DNA of 5,276 nt, from the NCBI GenBank assembly GCA_030668425.1, contig DAOUTY010000135.1, positions 1 to 5,276 of the forward strand, given 5' to 3'. Made by a program: the position numbers and the translations under genes. Positions 1 to 4,761 of this stretch are shown here, piece after piece. Under the pieces are notes generated by a model, which was given only the letters and a program-made list of their open reading frames with translations, was not told the origin of the DNA and did no database searches. Numbering within the stretch: position 1 is the stretch's first letter; each line of letters begins with the position of its first letter. The DNA comes from Chloroflexota bacterium (GTDB lineage: Bacteria > Chloroflexota > Dehalococcoidia > SZUA-161).

Positions 1-218
1 AGAGTTGTGGGATGGAAGTGGAACAGGGGCTTCTTCTCGATAGGGTCCACCGCGACCGAGGATACCTCGGCGTAGTTCAGGATTTGTAGGACACTATCAA
101 CATTCTGGCGCACCTGGCAAAGGCCGAACTTCTGCGGCCTGATTACACAGCGCCACTGGCAGATGTGGCAGCGAACTGCTGAGTCGGTGAGTTTCTCCCA
201 GAGCATCGCCTCCCGCAT
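1..218 (-). CDS. amrS: AmmeMemoRadiSam system radical SAM enzyme, N-terminal 72 residues (cut by window edge)
   Basis: I translated this from the minus strand; it is open from the ATG at 218-216 to the window edge. The product starts MREAMLWEKL and has a cysteine cluster C17-x2-C20-x3-C24-x9-C34 in the context RCHICQWRCVIRP, then AVDPIEKKPLFHFHP at about residues 56-70. This order is characteristic of the N-terminus of the AmmeMemoRadiSam radical SAM protein, related to pyruvate formate-lyase activating enzymes. The radical SAM CxxxCxxC cluster should lie just beyond the edge and cannot be checked. The family is a cytosolic iron-sulfur enzyme that usually accompanies an AMMECR1 domain and a Memo-like protein; its reaction is not firmly established. 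Start choice: GGGAGGTG (222-229, minus strand) sits a few bases before this ATG, while the ATG at codon 5 is badly spaced. The gene diverges from the 98-residue protein. Confidence 0.88.
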   Translation of the reverse strand, partial: MREAMLWEKLTDSAVRCHICQWRCVIRPQKFGLCQVRQNVDSVLQILNYAEVSSVAVDPIEKKPLFHFHPTT

Positions 219-238
219 CTGCACCTCCCCCGGGCTAG

Positions 239-276
239 GTCTATCGCATCGGTAGGTAAGCGAAAGTCTATCACAT
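239..276. repeat. Imperfect direct repeat GTCTATCRCAT, two copies
   Basis: GTCTATCGCAT (239-249) and GTCTATCACAT (266-276) are 11-base direct repeats with one mismatch, 27 bases apart. A shorter third match, GTCTAT, lies at 289-294. They lie in the divergent spacer just upstream of the radical SAM gene start, where a regulator could bind. A binding role is inference only; short repeats of this kind can arise by chance. Confidence 0.3.
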
Positions 277-320
277 TGCAGAGGTCATGTCTATTTGGTG
301 GTCTGCTGGGTTTCCGCGAG

Positions 321-333
321 GACTTGTCAAGTC
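321..333. promoter_or_regulatory. Palindrome GACTTGTCAAGTC over the -35 box
   Basis: GACTTG and CAAGTC are perfect inverted halves around a central T. The palindrome covers the -35 hexamer of the plus-strand promoter at 324-352. A symmetric site over a -35 box is a classic operator arrangement, but no cognate regulator is encoded in the window, so operator function is inferred. Confidence 0.4.
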
Positions 334-352
334 AGCTGCTAAGGGATAGAAT
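324..352 (+). promoter_or_regulatory. Sigma-70-type promoter for the 98-residue membrane protein gene
   Basis: TTGTCA (324-329) and TAGAAT (347-352) are separated by exactly 17 bases, each matching the consensus at five of six positions. The expected start of transcription is near 359, giving a leader of about 60 bases before the ATG at 419. No comparably good promoter was found for the divergent radical SAM gene. Confidence 0.65.
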
Positions 353-418
353 TAGGTGATGGTTGAGAAACCGGGAGCAGGAATCTGAGAGGGCATTTTC
401 AAGAGGACGGTAAAGACG

Positions 419-715
419 ATGGCTAAAAAATCGCGCAAGACAGCTGCAAGATACTCGGAGTTGAGCAAGGCGAAGAAGAAAAAACAACGTGATAAGCCTT
501 CTGAACAAACCGGAACGGTTTCTGTGTCCACATCTCAGAGTATAGCTGAGCCCGCGCCAGTTAGGAGCACGGTCCCCAAGGCTGTGCCAAGGCAAGCAGA
601 ACTGAAGAGGGGGATATCCAGCTATCAATACGTGAGGGCTGATTTGAAGAGGATTGGAATACTGGCTGGGATAATGATACTTATTCTTATTATCGTGTCT
701 TTCGCGCTGGGCTGA
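419..715 (+). CDS. Small basic protein with one C-terminal membrane helix, function unknown
   Basis: This is a 98-residue protein I do not recognise beyond its build. Residues 1-27 are rich in lysine and arginine (MAKKSRKTAARYSELSKAKK and on). Residues 28-60 are a low-complexity Ser/Thr/Pro/Ala linker. Residues 61-78 are amphipathic and basic (ELKRGISSYQYVRADLKR). Residues 79-97 form one hydrophobic helix (IGILAGIMILILIIVSFAL) ending at the C-terminus. This predicts a tail-anchored inner-membrane protein with a long positively charged cytosolic arm, which could touch nucleic acid, ribosomes or acidic lipids (inference). GAGGA at 403-407 is a ribosome site with somewhat long spacing (11 bases). 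A good promoter lies upstream. The stop codon is two bases from the stop of the convergent barrel-like gene. The opposite-strand frame across it is a shadow. Confidence 0.8.
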   Translation: MAKKSRKTAARYSELSKAKKKKQRDKPSEQTGTVSVSTSQSIAEPAPVRSTVPKAVPRQAELKRGISSYQYVRADLKRIGILAGIMILILIIVSFALG

Positions 716-717
716 AT

Positions 718-1500
718 CTACTCCTCATCCTCTTCCTCGGGTGGCTCCGTCTCTGCCTGGGGAGTGGGCAGAGGTAGCATCGCGCTGATTCTCTCTCCAG
801 TCTTCTTTCTCGTCGGCAGCTTCTGAATCGCTTCTTTAACCTGAGATAGCCTCAGTTCAGGGTTCTTTGCTGTCAGTTCGACTACCACTCCCCTCACTCC
901 CAACCTCCACAAGCTCTCAATATCATCTATTGGCAGTGCGGGGGGCATGGCTGCCAGGAGGTGCTTTCTCGCTGCGGCGGCCAGTCTCTCGTAGACCATA
1001 AGCTCGTGCACGGTGATGGCAGCTTCGTCCCCACCAACTGTGCTGAGGAGCACCGCGTCGACGGACAGGCGGTTTATAGCCTTGGCCAAGTTGTCGCTCA
1101 ACGAAGCATCGATCTGAAGTACCTTGCCTATTCTTTCCTCGTTCAGGACTGCTGCCGGGGTCTCGGCCGGGGCTAAGATCACAAAGTCGCAACCCATCTC
1201 GATGAGTTGTTCAATCTCCTCCCTGGTTCCCTTATCCAGGCACACTCCCCAGGGAATATTTATCTTGGCGCTGCTGAGCTGAGCCAATACTTCGTCTCTC
1301 TTCTTCTGATGCTCTGCGGTCATCAATATAGCATCGACGCCAGACTCAACAGCGATGGTGGCCAGCTGGGCATTCCCCGCGGGCACGCTGGCGACGATCA
1401 CCATTGGCGATATTTTCGCTCTGTTTGCAGCAGCCCCGAAGCCCAGAGGCTGGCCTCCTCCTTCGGAGATACGCTCTAGCTTCTCTAAAAGTTTGCTCAT
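718..1500 (-). CDS. Conserved-looking beta/alpha-barrel-like protein with acidic tail, function unknown
   Basis: This 260-residue protein has alternating beta strands and helices: MVIVASVP (33-40), VDAILM (55-60), IPWGVCLD (82-89), CDFVILAP (104-111), GKVLQIDA (125-132), VDAVLLST (147-154), KHLLAAMPP (179-187) and VRGVVVEL (202-209). Phrases such as 'IEQLIEMGCDFVILAP' and 'IESLWRLGVRGVVVEL' resemble ribulose-phosphate-binding TIM-barrel proteins. I see no catalytic signature or phosphate-binding loop that would name an enzyme. It ends in a Pro/Glu-rich acidic tail (EPPEEEDEE). The longest frame opens at 1533, but I prefer the ATG at 1500: AAGGGGA precedes it closely, homology-like sequence starts there, and the 11 extra residues are a basic stretch with no ribosome site. 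It has its own promoter (1618-1647) and a hairpin in its leader. It is convergent with the 98-residue gene, with no room for a terminator between them. Confidence 0.8.
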   Translation of the reverse strand: MSKLLEKLERISEGGGQPLGFGAAANRAKISPMVIVASVPAGNAQLATIAVESGVDAILMTAEHQKKRDEVLAQLSSAKINIPWGVCLDKGTREEIEQLIEMGCDFVILAPAETPAAVLNEERIGKVLQIDASLSDNLAKAINRLSVDAVLLSTVGGDEAAITVHELMVYERLAAAARKHLLAAMPPALPIDDIESLWRLGVRGVVVELTAKNPELRLSQVKEAIQKLPTRKKTGERISAMLPLPTPQAETEPPEEEDEE

Positions 1501-1503
1501 GTT

Positions 1504-1509
1504 TCCCCT
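1504..1509 (-). promoter_or_regulatory. Ribosome binding site that decides the start at 1500
   Basis: On the minus strand, AGGGGA lies three bases before the ATG at 1500. The in-frame ATG at 1533 has no purine-rich site before it. This supports the 260-residue form over the 271-residue form. Confidence 0.55.
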
Positions 1510-1568
1510 TTTACGCTTCCCTGCGCCCCTCATGAATCAGCGGGCCCGTGGCCGGGTTCAAACCAACT

Positions 1569-1594
1569 AAGTGCAGCCTGGCGGCGGTGCACTT
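1569..1594 (-). other. Hairpin in the leader of the barrel-like gene
   Basis: AAGTGCA (1569-1575) and TGCACTT (1588-1594) are perfect 7-base inverted halves. The intervening bases can add GCC/GGC pairs around a TGGC loop, giving about ten pairs with a two-base bulge. It lies between the predicted promoter and the ribosome site of the minus-strand gene. No T-run follows on either strand, so it is not a standard terminator; a structural or regulatory role in the leader is inferred. Confidence 0.45.
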
Positions 1595-1617
1595 GAAGAG
1601 CACGGCTACCACGAAGT

Positions 1618-1647
1618 AGCATAACTGGCCGCTTGGCCTGGTGTCAA
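1618..1647 (-). promoter_or_regulatory. Sigma-70-type promoter for the barrel-like gene
   Basis: On the minus strand, a perfect TTGACA (1647-1642) is followed after 18 bases by TATGCT (1623-1618), a four-of-six match. Transcription would start near 1611, leaving a leader of about 110 bases. The spacer includes GGCC-gctt-GGCC symmetry (1627-1638). Confidence 0.6.
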
Positions 1648-1657
1648 GACAGGGGTC

Positions 1658-1678
1658 GCACTCCCGGTTTGTGAGTGC
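1658..1678. repeat. Inverted repeat GCACTC / GAGTGC
   Basis: GCACTC (1658-1663) and GAGTGC (1673-1678) are perfect six-base inverted halves nine bases apart, centred about 20 bases upstream of the leftward -35 box and between the two divergent promoters. It could be an operator half-site pair or an RNA hairpin; neither is proven. Confidence 0.3.
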
Positions 1679-1741
1679 AAATCCTTATGGAGGTACGATT
1701 GCCTCCGTACGATTTCCTAGCAAATTTGGACTGATGGGCTA

Positions 1742-1770
1742 TTCACAAAGCCGCGGCTTCCGGCTATGCT
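1742..1770 (+). promoter_or_regulatory. Promoter for the 54-codon gene
   Basis: TTCACA (1742-1747, five of six) and TATGCT (1765-1770, four of six) are separated by 17 bases. The -10 hexamer is identical to that of the leftward promoter at 1618-1647. The spacer carries AGCCG/CGGCT symmetry. Transcription would start near 1777, about 108 bases before the small gene. Confidence 0.5.
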
Positions 1771-1884
1771 CTGTCATAAGGAATCCGGAATATACTACAG
1801 TCGGAGACGATTCTGTCGTAACATGCTTCGACTAATGGGGAAATGGTCTGATTTGGCTAAGGGTTAAGCGAGGGGGCTCATGCG

Positions 1885-2049
1885 ATGTCTGACAACATAG
1901 ATACCGATAGCATGCTGGACGTCTTCACAGGTGTGGAGGTCGAAGATAATCCTATCAGTGTGCTGTCCCGTGAATTGAGCGACGTGAGCATCCATTCTCT
2001 GCTGGAGCAGACCAGGCAGGTCGCTGGCGACATCAAGCACAGGTGCTAG
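1885..2049 (+). CDS. Small acidic protein of 54 residues, function unknown
   Basis: An open frame of 54 codons starts at ATG 1885 and stops at TAG 2047-2049. I do not recognise the product. It begins MSDNIDTDSMLDVFTGVEVE and ends with an amphipathic segment (SIHSLLEQTRQVAGDIKHRC) that could form a short helix. The protein is acidic, has no membrane segment and has a single cysteine at the very end. Support for a real gene comes from GAGGGGG (1870-1876) eight bases before the ATG, codon use like its neighbours (mostly CTG, GTG, GAC and GAG, with few rare codons), and a promoter-like pair upstream. The overlapping ATG at 1880 opens a frame that stops after six codons. The gene converges on degV. 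It could be a short regulator or adaptor (inference). Confidence 0.6.
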   Translation: MSDNIDTDSMLDVFTGVEVEDNPISVLSRELSDVSIHSLLEQTRQVAGDIKHRC

Positions 2050-2074
2050 TTCTCTTGAAGCTAGTTCGCGAGTG

Positions 2075-2087
2075 CTCGTGGGACGAG
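2075..2087 (+). terminator. Possible weak terminator hairpin after the 54-codon gene
   Basis: CTCGT-ggg-ACGAG forms a compact five-pair stem (plus a G-T pair) 25 bases after the small gene's stop. It is followed by a pyrimidine-rich stretch (tctctcacctcttt) rather than a clean T-run, so intrinsic termination is plausible but weak. The rest of 2050-2172 shows nothing recognisable. Confidence 0.25.
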
Positions 2088-2172
2088 TCTCTCACCTCTT
2101 TAAGTTCGCCCTCTATGCTTCCCCAACCAGACTTGTTGCTTGTTAATAAACCCGCTTCTCTGAGTTGAACCC

Positions 2173-3033
2173 TCATTCCGTATAGGACGATATAGCAAGT
2201 ACGCCGGGACCGGCGTGGACCCCCATGACCGGGGTGAACTCTGTGAGATAGAGTTCGACGCAATCGAATCTTGAAGCAATCTCCGCTTTGAGCCTTTCCC
2301 CTTCCTCCGGTTCATCGGCGTGGTGCGCGATTACGTGCACTTTGGAGTCTCCTACTCTTTCTGCCATCAGCTCCAGCATGCGCTCTACTGCCTTCGCAGT
2401 TGTCCTGGGGCGTGCCACAGGTGTTGTTTCTCCTACTTGGGGGGAATGTTCAACAATGGGCTTCATATTCAGTAGCGACCCGGCCCAGGATTGCGCTCTG
2501 CCGATGCGACCGGTTCTGGCGAGATAGTAGAGTGTATCCACCATAGCCAGGAGATTCACCCTGCCGATCATGCTCTGTGCAGCATTTACTACTTGGGTAA
2601 GCTCAGCCCCCTGGCTGGCTATGCGGGCTGCCTCAAGGGCGACAAAGCCCAGTGCGCCGGCGACGGCGCGGCTGTCGATTACTTCGATAGCCGTCTCCGG
2701 AATTACCTCTTCGGCCTTGTCCTTGGCCGTCACCGCAGCTTCGAAGGTCTTGCTTTGTAAGCTGGTGAGAGTTATACAGACTATGCTCTCTGCCTTCTCA
2801 CTCAACTGCCAGTAGGCATTGAGGAAGTCCCCCACCGATGGTGTTGAGGTAGTGGGGAGTTCCTTTCTTCTTCTCATAATCCGGTAGACTTCGCTTGGAC
2901 TTATGTCGACCCCATCGCGGTAGCTGTTACCCTTATGGATTATCACGAGGGGCACGATACAGATATCGTACTTCTCCATTAACTCGACTGGCAGGCAACA
3001 CGTGCTATCGGTGACAACAGCGACTTTTTTCAT
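2173..3033 (-). CDS. DegV-family fatty-acid-binding protein
   Basis: This is a complete 286-residue DegV-family protein; the family is usually about 280 residues. Family motifs in order: VTDSTCCLP (7-15), VPLVI (27-31), PTTSTPSVGDF (60-70), TLTSLQSKTFEAA (88-100), VIDSRAVAGALGF (118-130), DTLYYLARTGRIG (166-178), KPI (191-193) and GVHAGPGVLAI (271-281). Known members are cytosolic two-domain proteins that hold one fatty acid between domains. In Firmicutes they (FakB) present it to the kinase FakA for phospholipid synthesis. No FakA-like gene is visible here, so the kinase partner, if any, lies elsewhere. The ATG at 3033 is required to keep the VTDST motif; the ribosome site (GGAG, nine bases upstream) is modest. 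It has its own promoter at 3147-3175 and a leader of about 107 bases. Confidence 0.93.
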   Translation of the reverse strand: MKKVAVVTDSTCCLPVELMEKYDICIVPLVIIHKGNSYRDGVDISPSEVYRIMRRRKELPTTSTPSVGDFLNAYWQLSEKAESIVCITLTSLQSKTFEAAVTAKDKAEEVIPETAIEVIDSRAVAGALGFVALEAARIASQGAELTQVVNAAQSMIGRVNLLAMVDTLYYLARTGRIGRAQSWAGSLLNMKPIVEHSPQVGETTPVARPRTTAKAVERMLELMAERVGDSKVHVIAHHADEPEEGERLKAEIASRFDCVELYLTEFTPVMGVHAGPGVLAISSYTE

Positions 3034-3129
3034 TTATTCAGGCTCCGGAGACACTAGTGCCTCTGATTTGCTCGATATTCGGTGTAATCTGCAGTCCCCC
3101 CACGATTCGAGTTAGGGTGGCCAGCCTTT

Positions 3130-3157
3130 TAGTCGATTGTGCTGATATTGTAGTCGA
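3130..3157. repeat. Direct repeat TAGTCGA flanking the degV -10 box
   Basis: TAGTCGA occurs at 3130-3136 and 3151-3157, exactly 21 bases apart, about two helical turns. One copy abuts or overlaps the upstream edge of the -10 hexamer and the other lies just past the expected transcription start. TGTGCT (3138-3143) and AGCACA (3159-3164) form an inverted repeat over the same stretch. This would suit a repressor binding one DNA face, but that is inference. Confidence 0.35.
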
Positions 3158-3175
3158 AAGCACAGGAGAATTCAA
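3147..3175 (-). promoter_or_regulatory. Sigma-70-type promoter for the DegV-family gene
   Basis: On the minus strand, TTGAAT (3175-3170) and TACAAT (3152-3147) are separated by 17 bases. The -10 is five of six and the -35 four of six. It lies inside the 213-base spacer after the CNNM-type gene, indicating that degV can be transcribed on its own. Confidence 0.6.
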
Positions 3176-3246
3176 CAGGCTTCAGATGATGTCTGTGGCA
3201 TGGGCTTGCAGCTAGTAAATGGCGGGCGGGCTGCTGCTTTTTAGCC

Positions 3247-4575
3247 CTAGCTCTGCGCTTCCTCCGTTTGCCTTCCAGAAGACCCCTCACTTGAAGTGTC
3301 GCCAGGTTCCTCCGTTTTCCGCTCTTTGGTTACAAACAGCCGAGCGATTTTATTATCTTTAACCTGGGCTGCCACTATCCTCAGATTCTCATAGTCTATC
3401 TGCTCGCCCTCTTTGGGAAGATGGCCAAAAAGATTAAGAGCGAAGCCGCCGATGGTTTTGTAATCGCCTTCGGGCAGCCCCAGTTCGAGCTGTTCATTCA
3501 CCTCCTCGATGCGCATGCCGCCCTGTATTTTATAGGTGCTCTCCCCAACCACCATGAACGGCTTCGTTGCTCCCACGATTTCCTCATTGACCTCTCCTAC
3601 GATTTCATCGATCAGTTGGTCGATACCTACTATGCCGGAGGAGCCCCCGTATTCGTCTACAACTACTGCCATGAAATACCCCTCCTCCCGCATTTCGCTG
3701 AACAGTTCCCCTACCATCTTGCTCTCGGGAACAAAGTAGACCGGGCGAGCGAGTTCTGTGACTACCCCTTTGGGCCCTATTGGTCCCTGGGCCAGGGGGG
3801 TGAGCACGTCTCTGACGGAGAGCATACCCTTCACATTGTCATAGGTTTCTTCGTAAATCGGGTAACGCTGTGCGGGAGATGCAGCGTACACCTTGTAGAA
3901 ATCAGCGAGCGTCGATCCCTGCTCCAGCCAGGCGGACTCGGTGCGCGGAGTCATCACTTCACTCACCTGGCACTCGCCCAGCCCGACTACCTTGCGCAGC
4001 ATCTGGGCTGAATGTTCGTCCACTACCCCCTCCTCTTCACCCATTGAGATTATAGTGCCTATTTCCTCTCTGCTTATTAGCGCTTTGGGGATAGTGCTTG
4101 AATGAGTGACACGCGTAATCCCCGCTATAATCCAGCTCAACGCGACTATGACTGGATGGAGCAAACTGGTTATCAGCTCTATTGACCTTCCGTAAAGGAG
4201 AGCGATTCGCTCCGGGTGCTGTGCGGCGATGGTCTTGGGGATCACTTTGGCAAATATGAGCAGTATTGTGGCGATAAGCACGATGGCTATCGGCGTTCCC
4301 AGTCCCTCGCCCAGCAGGGCGACGATGAAAATCGTTCCCAGGGAAACGACGATGGTTTCAGCGAAGCTGATCCCGGTTAGGACAGTGGAAAGGAATTTTT
4401 CCGGGTGCTCCATTATCCTGCCTACCCGGTCGGCGCCGTGAACACCCTCTTCCTGTAGATGCTTGAGCCTGATTCGCTGCAATTTAATGAAGCCAATCTC
4501 AGCGCTGGAAAAGAAAGCGCATACCAGAAGGAAGACAAGAAAGAGAACCAGGTATATGACTTCTAGACTTCCCAT
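3247..4575 (-). CDS. CNNM/CorC/HlyC-type membrane protein (DUF21, CBS pair, transporter-associated domain)
   Basis: This is a complete 442-residue protein. The N-terminal DUF21/CNNM membrane domain spans about 1-160, with likely helices near 5-27, 64-88, 95-117 and 133-155. It includes FFSSAEIGF (21-29) and VIPKTIAAQHPERIA (111-125). Then come a linker helix (168-200), VMTPRTE (207-213) opening the CBS pair (about 205-330), VVVDEYGGSSGIVGIDQL (304-321), DEIVGEV (323-329), and the CorC/HlyC C-terminal domain (about 340-417) with GDYKTIGGFAL (370-380). A polar Glu/Ser-rich tail follows. The family lies in the cytoplasmic membrane and is linked to magnesium or cobalt handling; 'hemolysin' is a historical label. 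The usual GE-x-x-PK motif reads AK-x-x-PK here (A109, K110). GGAGG six bases before the ATG fixes the start. Its promoter lies at 4603-4631. A 196-codon opposite-strand frame inside is a shadow. Confidence 0.93.
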   Translation of the reverse strand: MGSLEVIYLVLFLVFLLVCAFFSSAEIGFIKLQRIRLKHLQEEGVHGADRVGRIMEHPEKFLSTVLTGISFAETIVVSLGTIFIVALLGEGLGTPIAIVLIATILLIFAKVIPKTIAAQHPERIALLYGRSIELITSLLHPVIVALSWIIAGITRVTHSSTIPKALISREEIGTIISMGEEEGVVDEHSAQMLRKVVGLGECQVSEVMTPRTESAWLEQGSTLADFYKVYAASPAQRYPIYEETYDNVKGMLSVRDVLTPLAQGPIGPKGVVTELARPVYFVPESKMVGELFSEMREEGYFMAVVVDEYGGSSGIVGIDQLIDEIVGEVNEEIVGATKPFMVVGESTYKIQGGMRIEEVNEQLELGLPEGDYKTIGGFALNLFGHLPKEGEQIDYENLRIVAAQVKDNKIARLFVTKERKTEEPGDTSSEGSSGRQTEEAQS

Positions 4576-4602
4576 GCTGCCCCTCCGCTCATTACTGGCG
4601 TA

Positions 4603-4631
4603 ATTGTACTGTTAGTTAGGTAGGAACTCAA
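4603..4631 (-). promoter_or_regulatory. Sigma-70-type promoter for the CNNM-type gene
   Basis: On the minus strand, TTGAGT (4631-4626) and TACAAT (4608-4603) are 17 bases apart. The layout matches the degV promoter, with the same -10 hexamer. Transcription would start near 4596, leaving only about 20 bases of leader. Its presence in the 186-base gap argues against obligatory cotranscription with the MscS gene upstream. Confidence 0.6.
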
Positions 4632-4761
4632 GATTAAGCATGCGGGATAGTAGAAGGTGTGGACAGGATGTTCCCTTGCCCTTTCCCGATTGTGCTCCGG
4701 TATAGGTTATGAGGGTCTGCCAAACGGCCTTCAGTCCATGAATCTGAGTGGAAGGCAGCTA

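Larger units (their letters stand above)
1501..1884. other. 384-base spacer with two divergent promoters and several short hairpins
   Basis: This stretch has no convincing long gene. It contains a leader hairpin (1569-1594), a leftward promoter (1618-1647), an inverted repeat (1658-1678), the hairpin GGAGG/CCTCC at about 1689-1706, and a rightward promoter (1742-1770). It also holds TTCCGG/CCGGAA halves near 1758-1790 and the leader of the 54-codon gene. I searched for tRNA, SRP RNA, RNase P RNA and tmRNA signatures by eye and found none; GGTTCAAACC near 1555-1564 only superficially resembles a T-arm. Confidence 0.6.

Noticed and set aside
332..628. 98-codon minus-strand frame
   Set aside because: Antisense to the plus-strand membrane protein gene, without ribosome site; the plus-strand product has a coherent basic-arm and membrane-helix design and a good promoter.
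1545..1570. tRNA-like GGTTCAAACC sequence
   Set aside because: The flanking bases do not form the five-pair T stem, and no acceptor, anticodon or D arm can be built around it on either strand.
1641..1835. 64-codon plus-strand frame starting at GTG
   Set aside because: No ribosome site before the start, and it runs across the predicted promoter of the 54-codon gene and several inverted repeats; the translation shows no recognisable pattern.
3421..4011. 196-codon plus-strand open frame
   Set aside because: It lies wholly antisense to the CNNM-type gene, whose domains and motifs are unmistakable; no ribosome site or recognisable domain supports it.
4720..4760. Inverted repeat (GAAGGCAG / GCCTTC) after the MscS-type gene as a terminator
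   Set aside because: The halves are distant, pairing is interrupted and no T-run follows on the minus strand.
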